From JANQEA01 sp964466035 (lineage in GTDB: Bacteria > Bipolaricaulota > Bipolaricaulia > UBA7950 > UBA9294), in NCBI GenBank assembly GCA_964466035.1, contig CAYXLR010000006.1:53883-117882 (forward strand): DNA of 64,000 bases, written 5' to 3'. Under the pieces are notes generated by a model. It made no database searches. It worked only from the letters and a program-made list of their open reading frames with translations, and had not been told where the DNA came from. Below are positions 1-7,812 of this stretch, one piece after another (position 1 is the first letter of the stretch; the number at the start of each line of letters is the position of its first letter). Position numbers and translations under genes: made by a program.

Positions 1-669
1 CACCAGAATCTCCTCCGCGTACGTCGGGGAGACGGTGTTGATCAGGTCGACCGAGAGGATTCCGCCCTTGAGCAAGTTGATCGTCCCGTTCCGCAGGTAC
101 GGCCGGAGCGCCCCGTCCGACAGACCGGTCGCCGCCGCCTGCTCGACCGGGAAGCACCCTTGGTATCCGAGGTTATGAATCGTCAGCATCGTCCTGACGC
201 CGTCGAGCCGCCGCACGGCCCGACCGGCGACGAACCCCGGAATCAGCGCGGCATGCCAGTCGTTCGTATGGATCAGATCCGGCGTCCAGTCGAGCGCCTC
301 GCACAGCGCGAGCGCCCCTCGCGACAGGAACGTGAACCGTTCGAGGGCGTCCGGATACTCCGATCCCTCGCCGTAGATCTCGGCGCGGTCGTAGTACGGA
401 TCGTGCCCGAGGAAGTAGATCGGCACAGTGCTCGCGGGCAGGTCGGCGCAAAACGCGGTGCACGGCTTCTCGGCGCCGCCGACCGGGACGGCGAAATGCG
501 CCGCCTCCGCGAGCTCCGCCCGCTCGTCCACGCCGCGGTACTTGGGCATCGCAACGCGGATCTCCACGCCCTTCTTCGCTAGCGCGCACGGCAACGCTAG
601 CGCAACGTCGGCCAACCCGCCCGTCTTCGCGAACGGCGACACTTCCGCCGAGACGAACAGCACGCGCAT
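1..669 (-). CDS. glgA: Glycogen synthase GlgA, N-terminal part (gene continues past the window start)
   Basis: ADP-glucose:alpha-1,4-glucan glucosyltransferase (GT5). The first 223 residues are visible, and no stop occurs before the edge. The protein opens MRVLFVSAEVSPFAKTGGLA; KTGG is the ADP-glucose-binding lysine loop at the N terminus of bacterial GlgA. A GT5-type N-terminal domain follows, with a DWHAALIP-type segment near residue 140. The ATG (669-667) is preceded by GGGAGG about 7 nt upstream, which supports the start. It is divergent from galT, across 182 bp. Cytosolic, storage polysaccharide synthesis. The C-terminal catalytic half is outside the window. Confidence 0.93.
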   Translation of the reverse strand, partial: MRVLFVSAEVSPFAKTGGLADVALALPCALAKKGVEIRVAMPKYRGVDERAELAEAAHFAVPVGGAEKPCTAFCADLPASTVPIYFLGHDPYYDRAEIYGEGSEYPDALERFTFLSRGALALCEALDWTPDLIHTNDWHAALIPGFVAGRAVRRLDGVRTMLTIHNLGYQGCFPVEQAAATGLSDGALRPYLRNGTINLLKGGILSVDLINTVSPTYAEEILV

Positions 670-851
670 CCTTCACCTCCCAAAGGAAGTATCCGCCGCT
701 CGCCAGGGCGGGTCAACCTCGCGCGAGGAGTCGATCCCGGTTCAGGTCGGCACATCGCATCGAGCGACCGCAGGTTTAGCGGTACCAGCCTCCACGTCCA
801 TCCGATACAATCGGCGCCGAAGTCGCGGAAGTTACTGCGAAGGGAGAAGGA

Positions 852-1880
852 ATGCCCGAGCTGAGGCGAGGACCGACGAGCGGGCGATGGGTGATCGTTG
901 CGCCCGAGCGCGCGAAGCGGCCGTCCGATTTCGAGAAGCGAGATTCAGACCCGATTGATGAAGGTCCGGAGAACTGCCCGTTCTGCGCCGGGAACGAGGC
1001 GATGACGCCCCCCGAGATCTACCGGGTTCCGGCACCGACTGGCTGGCACGTCCGCGTGGTCCCGAACAAGTTCGCCGCCCTGGAGGAGTACGCGGAGCTG
1101 GGGCGGGAGGCGATCGAGGGGTTCTACGACCGGATGGACGGCGTGGGCACGCATGAAGTCGTCATCGAGTCCCCCGAGCACTCCGTCGCGATCCCCGACC
1201 TTCCCGAGGAGCAAGTGAAGCGGATCGTCGACACGTACGTCGCCCGACTTCAGGCCTTGATGCGGAATCCGTGGTTCCGGTACGTCCTGTTGTTCAAGAA
1301 CCACGGGAAGGAAGCGGGGGCGTCGTTGCTGCACCCCCATTCGCAGATCATCGCCACGCCGATCGTCCCCCAGGAGGTCCGCGCCTCCCTCGACATCGCG
1401 AAGGCGTATTACGAACGCAAGGAACGGTGTTTGTTCTGCGACCTCATGTTCGCGGAGATCCGCAGTGGAGATCGCGTCGTCGAGGAGAACGACGGGTACG
1501 TCGTCTGGGCCCCTTACGCCTCGCGGTTCCCGTTCGAGCTCGTGGTCTATCCGAAGGCCCATTCGCACGACTTCACCACGCTTGATGACGACCAGCGCCG
1601 CGGCCTGGCTCGGACGCTCCAGCGGACACTGAAGCGGCTGACTACCCTCCTCGGAGACGTCCCGTACAACTTCGTGCTCAAGACGACGCCGAATCCGGTC
1701 CCCCGGCCGGGCAAGCCCGGGCACTGGACGACGCTCCCGCATGATTACCACTGGCGGATCGCGATCCTGCCCCGGCTGACGCACGTCGCCGGCTTCGAGT
1801 GGGGGACAGGCTTCTACATCAATCCGATGCCGCCGGAGCAGGCCGCCGGCTACCTGCGGGACGTCCGACTCCCCGGCTAG
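852..1880 (+). CDS. galT: Galactose-1-phosphate uridylyltransferase
   Basis: Leloir pathway enzyme exchanging UMP between UDP-glucose and galactose-1-phosphate (HIT superfamily). The 342-aa length is normal. A zinc-type CPFC pair lies at residues 42-45 and a second CxxC (CLFC) near 195. The active-site HPHSQ is at 161-165, where His163 is the expected uridylylated nucleophile. The ATG follows GGGAGAAGGA closely. A TACAAT-like -10 at 806-811 is a possible promoter, but I see no convincing -35. It is divergent from glgA, consistent with sugar-nucleotide and glycogen metabolism. Confidence 0.93.
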   Translation: MPELRRGPTSGRWVIVAPERAKRPSDFEKRDSDPIDEGPENCPFCAGNEAMTPPEIYRVPAPTGWHVRVVPNKFAALEEYAELGREAIEGFYDRMDGVGTHEVVIESPEHSVAIPDLPEEQVKRIVDTYVARLQALMRNPWFRYVLLFKNHGKEAGASLLHPHSQIIATPIVPQEVRASLDIAKAYYERKERCLFCDLMFAEIRSGDRVVEENDGYVVWAPYASRFPFELVVYPKAHSHDFTTLDDDQRRGLARTLQRTLKRLTTLLGDVPYNFVLKTTPNPVPRPGKPGHWTTLPHDYHWRIAILPRLTHVAGFEWGTGFYINPMPPEQAAGYLRDVRLPG

Positions 1881-1885
1881 CCGGG
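1872..1885. terminator. Palindrome across the galT stop codon, possible bidirectional terminator
   Basis: CCCGGCTAGCCGGG is a perfect 14-bp palindrome that includes the galT stop TAG. It lies between convergent galT and pfkA, which are 61 bp apart. There is no T-run after it, so intrinsic termination is only a possibility. Confidence 0.3.
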
Positions 1886-1941
1886 CGCCAGAGACAGGAC
1901 CGGGGCAGCCGGCCGCCGCGTCCCTCGCCGAACGGTTCCGG

Positions 1942-2967
1942 CTACTCGAACAGGTCGACCAGATAGAGGAGCCCTTCGTCGACCGGCCGGGGGTTCGCCA
2001 GCGCTTCGCCGAGCGGAACCGGCACGATCTCCGTTCCGTGGATCGCCGTCATCACGTCGAATTGACCGCCGAGCGCGAACTCGATCGACGCGGCGCCAAA
2101 CCGCGTCGCGAGGATCCGGTCGAACGGCGACGGGCTCCCGCCGCGCTGCAGGTACGCCAGATCGGTGACGCGGACCGGAATCTGCATCCGCTCGGACAGT
2201 TGGTTGGCCACGTACTGCCCGACCCCGCCGAGCCGCGCGTGGCCGAACGCGTCGACCTCCGCCTCCTCGACGACCTGTCCTCCCATTCCCTCGGGCTCGG
2301 CCCCTTCCGCGACGATGACGATGGAGAACCGCTTCTTCAGATGCTCCCTCCGCTTGATCTTCCGGAAGATCGAATCGACGTTGAACTTCTGCTCCGGAAT
2401 GAGGATGACGTCCGCCCCGCCGGCGACGCCTCCCATCAGGCTCAACCATCCGGCGTCGCGGCCCATCACCTCGAGGATCAACACGCGGTGGTGGGACGCG
2501 GCCGTCGTGTGCAGCCGGTCGAGCGCGTCCGTGATGGCGCCCAACGCCGACGAGAAGCCGAGCGTGTAGTCGGTCATCCCGATGTCGTTGTCGATCGTCT
2601 GCGGAATCCCGATCGCCTTCACGCCGTACTCGGCCAGTCGATGGGCGACGCCGAGCGTGTCGTCTCCCCCGATGGCGATCAGGAAGTCGACCGCGTTGAC
2701 CGCCAGCGTCTCGACGACCCTCTCCGGGCCGCCGTCGATCCGGAACGGATTCGTCCGGGAGCTGCTCAGGATCGTCCCTCCGATGTGCAGGATGCCGGAG
2801 ACGTCGACCGGCGTCAGCGGTCGGACGAGGTTCTCGACCGGCCCCTGCCATCCCTCCTCGAACCCGACGACGTCGACCCCGTGCTTGTTCCCGAAGCGGA
2901 CGATCGAGCGAAGGGCGGCGTTGATCCCGGGGGAATCCCCTCCGCCCGTCAGCACCCCGCCTCGCAT
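1942..2967 (-). CDS. pfp: 6-phosphofructokinase, probably pyrophosphate-dependent
   Basis: Phosphorylates fructose-6-phosphate in glycolysis (or the reverse with PPi). The 341-aa protein starts MRGGVLTGGGDSPG, the PFK nucleotide/PPi loop. GGDDT at 100-104 has Asp where ATP-PFKs have Gly; in the PFK family this Asp (D103) marks PPi use. PQTIDND at 122-128 is the catalytic loop. The ATG at 2967 shares one base with the aldolase stop (TGATG), so translation is coupled and the two genes form an operon for consecutive glycolytic steps. The open frame extends 47 codons further upstream, but that part is not PFK-like. PPi specificity is inferred from the single residue and needs assay. Confidence 0.88.
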   Translation of the reverse strand: MRGGVLTGGGDSPGINAALRSIVRFGNKHGVDVVGFEEGWQGPVENLVRPLTPVDVSGILHIGGTILSSSRTNPFRIDGGPERVVETLAVNAVDFLIAIGGDDTLGVAHRLAEYGVKAIGIPQTIDNDIGMTDYTLGFSSALGAITDALDRLHTTAASHHRVLILEVMGRDAGWLSLMGGVAGGADVILIPEQKFNVDSIFRKIKRREHLKKRFSIVIVAEGAEPEGMGGQVVEEAEVDAFGHARLGGVGQYVANQLSERMQIPVRVTDLAYLQRGGSPSPFDRILATRFGAASIEFALGGQFDVMTAIHGTEIVPVPLGEALANPRPVDEGLLYLVDLFE

Positions 2968-3974
2968 CACTCGCCCTCCTCCCCTGCCTTCAGCGTCCTC
3001 CCCCCGCTTCCGGCCTGCTCGATCAGCACGAGCGCGATCTCGCGCACCTTCGCCTGGATCTCCCTCCCGACCGCGCGCGGATCGAACACCTTCTTGTCCG
3101 GGCTCCAATCGCCCTTCGCGAACAGGTTGACGACGTCGTCCTCCACGCCGTCGGGCGGGACGATCCCTTCGGCGTGCGCGGCGTAGAACTCGGCCGCCGT
3201 CCGCCCGTAGACGTACTGGTAGTGCGTGTCCTTGTTGAGCTTGCAGACGCCGTAGCCGATCATCTCCCGCACCTGCTCCGGGAGGAGGCCCGACGTCCCG
3301 TGCAGCACGAGCGGCGCGTCGAGTCCGTTCTCCGCGAGTCGATCGCGGATCCTCGCCGCGAGGTCGACCCGCAGCTCGAGATCCCTTCCCTTGGAGACGC
3401 CGTGTTGGGTCCCGACGGAGATTGCCAGCAGATCCGTCCCGGTCCGTTTCACGAACTCGACCGCCTCGTCCGGATCGGTGTACAGCCCCTCGTCGGACGA
3501 GACCTCGTCCTCGACGCCCTTGATCTTCCCGAGCTCCGCCTCGATGAGGATTCCGGTCCCCTCGGCCTTCTCCGTGACGGCCCGGCTGATCCGGACGTTC
3601 TCCTCGAACACCTCCAGCGAGGCGTCGATCATGATCGACGAAACGAGGCGATCGTCGATCGCCTCCTCGATCAAGTCCATTTCGCCGGACGTGAAGTGAT
3701 CGAGGTTGATGAAGACGCAGATCGGGTACGGATCGGCGAGCTCGCGGATCAGCGCCGACAGCCCCCTCAGGCCGGCCCGCTTGTCGCCGCCCCCGGCGAA
3801 CTTCGCCGCGCCGGGACTGATCTGAACCAGCAGGTCCGAGCGCGCTTCGGCGTACGCTTCGAGCAGGCCGATCAGCACGTTCGGCTCGGCGACGTTGTTC
3901 GCCATGAACGCGAAGCGCTCGGCCTGCGCCCTCCGATACGCTTCTTGCAGTCTCACCCCGTCACAGAATGGCAT
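2967..3974 (-). CDS. fba: Class II fructose-bisphosphate aldolase
   Basis: Zinc-dependent aldolase cleaving fructose-1,6-bisphosphate; 335 aa. The LDHFTSGE segment (residues about 114-121) carries the catalytic Asp and first zinc His. GTQHG and VLHGTSGL carry the further His ligands and the phosphate-binding loop, and LNKDT is the C-terminal phosphate loop. The ATG at 3974 has GAAGGAGGAG just upstream; the frame stays open 26 codons further 5' without family similarity. It sits directly upstream of, and overlaps, the phosphofructokinase gene. Confidence 0.9.
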   Translation of the reverse strand: MPFCDGVRLQEAYRRAQAERFAFMANNVAEPNVLIGLLEAYAEARSDLLVQISPGAAKFAGGGDKRAGLRGLSALIRELADPYPICVFINLDHFTSGEMDLIEEAIDDRLVSSIMIDASLEVFEENVRISRAVTEKAEGTGILIEAELGKIKGVEDEVSSDEGLYTDPDEAVEFVKRTGTDLLAISVGTQHGVSKGRDLELRVDLAARIRDRLAENGLDAPLVLHGTSGLLPEQVREMIGYGVCKLNKDTHYQYVYGRTAAEFYAAHAEGIVPPDGVEDDVVNLFAKGDWSPDKKVFDPRAVGREIQAKVREIALVLIEQAGSGGRTLKAGEEGE

Positions 3975-4118
3975 GGTCGTCTCCTCCTTCGACCGGGACG
4001 CCGATCCGCTCGCAGTCCCGGCGGTTCCCCGATGCGTGATTTCGCGGTCCACGGAGGCCGGACCGACGCCCCGCGACCGGATTCGGCCGCGCCATTGTCG
4101 CGGCTTCCCGAGGCCGGC

Positions 4119-4607
4119 TCAAGGGGCCGTTCCCGTGCGCTCGGCGGCCGCGCCGGCCTCGAGGAACCGGACCGACGCGATGCCTCTTCGGCCGCCGGCC
4201 GCGAGCGCCTCGGCCAATCGGTCCACCGCGCGTCCCACTTCGGTCGACAGCCCCTCGCCGAGCGACAGGTCGGCCGGCTCGATCCCGAGAAGCACGACCT
4301 CGTTCGCGACCGACGCCAGTCGATCGAGAAAGAACTTGAGCGGAAGGCCGTGCGTCGTGGCGAGCATCCGGTCGACCGAGGGACGCGGAAGACGCCGGAC
4401 CGCGCCCGGCCTCAGCCCCATCCGGGCCGCGTCCGCGATCACGAGCAGACCGGGTCGCTCGCGAGCGACGACGCCCCCGACGTTCTCCAGCGACGTCCCG
4501 CAGTCGATCGCCGTCCAATCGGACCCCGCGAGCCGTTCGGCGAGGACCGGCCCGGCGCCGTCGTCGCGCGACAGGCGGTTCCCGACGCCGAGGAGCATCC
4601 GCTTCAT
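4119..4607 (-). CDS. hycI: Hydrogenase maturation protease, HycI type
   Basis: Endopeptidase that trims the C terminus of a [NiFe]-hydrogenase large subunit after nickel insertion. The 162-aa protein has the family signature GVGNRLSRDDGAGP near residues 6-19, a central DCG...E segment and THGLPL. Asp, Glu and His provide nickel-sensing contacts in the family. The ATG overlaps the accA stop by four bases (ATGA), so it is the last gene of a DUF502-accD-accA-hycI operon. No [NiFe]-hydrogenase structural gene is in this window; its target must lie elsewhere in the genome. Confidence 0.85.
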   Translation of the reverse strand: MKRMLLGVGNRLSRDDGAGPVLAERLAGSDWTAIDCGTSLENVGGVVARERPGLLVIADAARMGLRPGAVRRLPRPSVDRMLATTHGLPLKFFLDRLASVANEVVLLGIEPADLSLGEGLSTEVGRAVDRLAEALAAGGRRGIASVRFLEAGAAAERTGTAP

Positions 4608-5563
4608 TCGCCTTCGGAGGACGCGTCGCGGTACCGTCCGACCTCCCGGTAGCGCCGGTACCGCGCCTCGACCAGCTTCTCCGGCTCCAGCTTCGTCAAC
4701 CCGCCGATCTGCCGGACGAGCTCCGCTTTCAGGGCCGCCGCGGTCCGATCGAAGTCCTTGTGCGCGCCGCCGAGCGGCTCGGGGATCACGCCGTCGATCA
4801 GCCCCAGGTCGTGTAGCTGCTCCGCGGTCAGACGGAGCGCCTCGGCCGCCTCCTTCATCCGCTCCTTCTCCTTCCAGAGGATCACGGCGGCGCTCTCCGG
4901 ACTGATCACCGTGTAGATCGCGTTCTCGAGCATCAGGACGCGATCGGCGAGCCCGATCGCCAGCGCCCCACCCGAGCCGCCCTCCCCGATGACGACCGCG
5001 ACGATCGGGACGCGAAGCCCGGTCATCGCGAGGAGGTTCTCGGCGATCGCGCCGCCGATGTTCGCCTCCTCCGACTCGAGCCCCGGATACGCCCCCGGCG
5101 TGTCGATCAGCGCGATCACCGGGAATCCGAATCGCTCGGCCAGCTGCATCGCCCGGCGCGCCTTCCGGTACCCCTGCGGACGCGTCATCCCGAAGAACCG
5201 CTCCTTGTTCTCCTCGGTCGAGCGCCCCTTCTGCTGTCCGAGGACGACGACCGACCTTCCTTCGAGCCGGGCGAGCCCGGCCACCAGGGCCCTGTCGTCG
5301 CTGTCGATCCGATCGCCGTGGAGCTCGTAGAAGTCGGCGAAGACCGCGCCGATGTAATCGAGGGCGTACGGTCGCTTCGGATGCCGGGCGAGCCGCACCC
5401 GCTCCCAATCGCTCAGGTTCGCGTACCGCTCCTCCCGGAGCTCCTCGAGCTTCGCCTCGAGCCGCTCGATCTCCTTCGACAGGTCGATCCCGTCGGCGGC
5501 GTCCAGGTGCCTCAGCTCCTCGATCTTCGCCTCGAGGAGGTCGAGCGTTCGCTCGTCGCTCAC
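4604..5563 (-). CDS. accA: Acetyl-CoA carboxylase carboxyltransferase subunit alpha
   Basis: Alpha half of the carboxyltransferase that moves CO2 from biotin to acetyl-CoA, giving malonyl-CoA for fatty acid synthesis. 319 aa, normal length. It has an N-terminal coiled coil (Glu/Arg/Leu rich, about residues 8-50) and the crotonase-fold core with DTPGAYPG and GEGGSGGA oxyanion loops. The start is GTG at 5563, overlapping the accD stop (GTGA). It forms an accD-accA pair, so the carboxyltransferase halves are made together. accB and accC are not in the window. Confidence 0.95.
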   Translation of the reverse strand: MSDERTLDLLEAKIEELRHLDAADGIDLSKEIERLEAKLEELREERYANLSDWERVRLARHPKRPYALDYIGAVFADFYELHGDRIDSDDRALVAGLARLEGRSVVVLGQQKGRSTEENKERFFGMTRPQGYRKARRAMQLAERFGFPVIALIDTPGAYPGLESEEANIGGAIAENLLAMTGLRVPIVAVVIGEGGSGGALAIGLADRVLMLENAIYTVISPESAAVILWKEKERMKEAAEALRLTAEQLHDLGLIDGVIPEPLGGAHKDFDRTAAALKAELVRQIGGLTKLEPEKLVEARYRRYREVGRYRDASSEGE

Positions 5564-6402
5564 GGCGCCTCCACGAAGAACCCGAGAAGCGAGGAGAGCT
5601 CGTCCCGCATCCCCTCGCGGGCGACGACGCGGTCGATCGCGCCGTGCTCGAACGCGAACGCGTCCGACTGGAAGTCCGACGGGAGCTCCTGCGCTATCGC
5701 GTTCTGGATCACCCGGCGTCCCGCGAATCCGATCAACGTGCCGCGCTCGGCGACGATGACGTCCCCGAGGCTCGCGATCGACGCCTGCACGCCGCCCGAC
5801 GTCGGGTAAGTCATCACCGAGACGAACGGGAGCCCCGCCTCGGCCAGCTTGGCCCGGACGGCGACCGTTTTCGCCATCTGCAAGAGGGAGAAGAGCCCCT
5901 CTTGCAGCCGCGCCCCCCCGGACGACGACACGAGCACGAACGGGCGCCGCTCCTCGATCGCCGTCTCGATCCCGTGACAGATCTGCTCGCCGACGACCGA
6001 CCCCATGCTCCCGCCGACGAACCGGAAGTCCATCACGCCGATCACGACCGGGAATCCGGTGATCGTCGCCCGCCCGATCACGATCGCGTCGCGCAGGCCC
6101 GTCACCGCCTGCGCCTCCTGGATCCGCTCCGGATACGGCTTCCGGTCGGCGAACTCGAGCGGGTCGGCGGCGACGATCGGCAGGGTCGCGTCCTCGAAGC
6201 TCCCCTCGTCGACCAGGAGCCCGATCCGCTCGACCGCGGTGAGGAAGAAGTACTCCCCGCAGCTCGGACAGATGTTGTTGTTCTCGCGAACGCGCCGCTT
6301 GAAGACGAGCTCGCCGCAGGACTTGCACTTCATCCAAAGGCTCTCGTCCGGCTCCCGGTCGAGGTCGACGCGTAGATAGTCCTTCTCCTTGAAAATGGGC
6401 AT
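5560..6402 (-). CDS. accD: Acetyl-CoA carboxylase carboxyltransferase subunit beta
   Basis: Beta half of the carboxyltransferase; 280 aa. The N-terminal zinc finger uses C26/C29 and C45/C48 (CKSC and CPSC), a hallmark of bacterial AccD. The crotonase-fold core follows with GGSMGS and SSSGGARLQEG, which bind acetyl-CoA. The next gene accA overlaps its stop by 4 bp, and the upstream DUF502 gene ends only 4 bp before its ATG. Cytosolic, first committed step of fatty acid synthesis. Confidence 0.95.
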   Translation of the reverse strand: MPIFKEKDYLRVDLDREPDESLWMKCKSCGELVFKRRVRENNNICPSCGEYFFLTAVERIGLLVDEGSFEDATLPIVAADPLEFADRKPYPERIQEAQAVTGLRDAIVIGRATITGFPVVIGVMDFRFVGGSMGSVVGEQICHGIETAIEERRPFVLVSSSGGARLQEGLFSLLQMAKTVAVRAKLAEAGLPFVSVMTYPTSGGVQASIASLGDVIVAERGTLIGFAGRRVIQNAIAQELPSDFQSDAFAFEHGAIDRVVAREGMRDELSSLLGFFVEAP

Positions 6403-6406
6403 CCGA

Positions 6407-7102
6407 TCACTTCTCCGTGCGCTTGCGGAACGGGGAGAACCTGGGCCGTTTCGCCGCTTCCCTCTCCTTCACGGCGGCCTCCTTGAGGCTGTCGGGAAGG
6501 ACCGAGCCGCTCGAGACGACCATCGAAAGGGCGTCCTCGACCGGCATGTCGATGTAGGTCACGAGCCGCTCCGGGATGATCAGCATGTATCCGGACAGCG
6601 GGTTCGGCGCCGTCGGCGCGTAGACGAGGAGACACTTCTCTCCCGTGATGTCGCGGATGATGCCCAGATCCTCGTTCGTCACCAGGCCGAGGACGTTGAT
6701 CCCGTCCTTCGGGTACTCGAACATGACGACCTTCTTGAACGACGTCGTCGATTCTCGGTTGAGCAGCGCGCCGGTGAACTGCTTCAGCGTCCCGTACATC
6801 TTCCGAACGCCGGGGAACGAGAAGAAGATCCGCTCGAAGTAGTAGTGCAGCGTCCGGCCGACGAAGCTCCGGACGATGACCCCGATGACGAAGACGAGCA
6901 GAATCGTGATGATGATCCCGAGCCCGGGAATCCACCGTCCGAGGACCCGCTCGATCACCATCCCGAACGCCGTGTTCCTTCCGACCTGGCCGTCGATCAG
7001 ATTGTAGAGGGCCCAGATGATGAAAACGGTAGCGCCGACGGGGAGGATCGCGAGCAGTCCGCTGACGAACGTCGTCCGTAGCCAAACAAGGAATCTTTTC
7101 AT
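6407..7102 (-). CDS. DUF502 family membrane protein
   Basis: 231-aa inner-membrane protein. It has two predicted transmembrane segments, about residues 10-36 and 60-82, followed by a soluble domain with FSFPGVRKMYGTLKQF and a VYAPTAPNPLSGYML motif typical of DUF502. The C terminus is basic. The function of the family is not established. It is the first gene of the operon with accD and accA, which suggests a link to envelope or lipid synthesis. A TATAAT on this strand at 7149-7144 is a good -10 for the operon. Confidence 0.8.
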   Translation of the reverse strand: MKRFLVWLRTTFVSGLLAILPVGATVFIIWALYNLIDGQVGRNTAFGMVIERVLGRWIPGLGIIITILLVFVIGVIVRSFVGRTLHYYFERIFFSFPGVRKMYGTLKQFTGALLNRESTTSFKKVVMFEYPKDGINVLGLVTNEDLGIIRDITGEKCLLVYAPTAPNPLSGYMLIIPERLVTYIDMPVEDALSMVVSSGSVLPDSLKEAAVKEREAAKRPRFSPFRKRTEK

Positions 7103-7135
7103 CGCCCCTCGTTCATTGCGTATGTGAATGGCTGC

Positions 7136-7167
7136 TTGACCGAATTATAGAGGATTCGGCGTATGAT
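7136..7167. promoter_or_regulatory. Divergent promoter region between the acc operon and the transglycosylase gene
   Basis: Minus strand: a perfect TATAAT at 7149-7144 serves the DUF502-acc operon; its -35 is weak. Plus strand: TTGACC at 7136 and TATGAT at 7162-7167, with a 20-bp spacer that is longer than ideal. The plus-strand -10 would place the transcript start only about 1-2 nt before the ATG at 7176, so that gene may be leaderless. Confidence 0.45.
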
Positions 7168-7175
7168 AGAAGATC

Positions 7176-7736
7176 ATGCGACGATTCGCACCGTGGCGCG
7201 TCCGCGCCGGTCTGGTCCTCCTCGCCCTTCTCGCCGCCTACGCCGTGCTCGTCGGCCTCCGCATCCTCTACCCGATCGATCACACCGAGCGCCTCGCCGG
7301 CTTCGCGCGCCGGAACGGGATCGACCCGGCGCTGGTCGCTTCGGTCGTCCGGTGCGAGAGTCGGTTCGAGGCGACGGTCGTTTCCTCGCGCGGCGCGATC
7401 GGGCTGATGCAGATCGCGCCCGAAACGGGCGGGTGGATCGCGGAACAGCTCGGCGTTCCCGACTTCACGACCGACAGCCTTTACGATCCCGACTTCAACC
7501 TCCGCTTCGGCTCGTGGTACTTGCGCTACCTCCTCGACCGATTCGGAGACCGGGACGAGGCGCTGATGGCCTACAACGCCGGCCCGAGTCGCGTCGATGG
7601 GTGGCTCGCGGGTGTCGGAGACGTCTTCCCGGAGACCCGCGCGTACGTCGAGCGCGTCGTGCGGGGTCTCCCGGTCTATCGGCTCTACTTCGCGTTCCCC
7701 TGGCTCCTTCGCATCACCCCATCCCTCCTGATTTAG
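7176..7736 (+). CDS. Membrane-anchored lytic transglycosylase (SLT domain)
   Basis: Cleaves the MurNAc-GlcNAc bond of peptidoglycan, giving 1,6-anhydromuramyl ends. The 186-aa protein has an N-terminal signal anchor (residues about 10-32) and then a Slt70-like lysozyme domain. The catalytic Glu is E61 in VVRCESRF, followed by the family motif GAIGLMQI and later AYNAGPSRV. It is small compared with MltC/Slt70, so it is a minimal SLT enzyme acting on the outer face of the inner membrane. The ribosome-binding site is weak. Confidence 0.85.
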   Translation: MRRFAPWRVRAGLVLLALLAAYAVLVGLRILYPIDHTERLAGFARRNGIDPALVASVVRCESRFEATVVSSRGAIGLMQIAPETGGWIAEQLGVPDFTTDSLYDPDFNLRFGSWYLRYLLDRFGDRDEALMAYNAGPSRVDGWLAGVGDVFPETRAYVERVVRGLPVYRLYFAFPWLLRITPSLLI

Positions 7737-7738
7737 CG

Positions 7739-7767
7739 TTGCACCGAGACGTGCCATGGGCTAGACT
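7739..7767 (+). promoter_or_regulatory. Candidate sigma70 promoter of acs
   Basis: TTGCAC (7739-7744), 17-bp spacer, TAGACT (7762-7767), about 40 bp before AGGAGG and the GTG start of acs. Boxes match four of six bases each, with ideal spacing. Confidence 0.5.
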
Positions 7768-7812
7768 TCGGCGCATTTTCTGACGCTACTGAACTGACAT
7801 AGGAGGTTTCAC

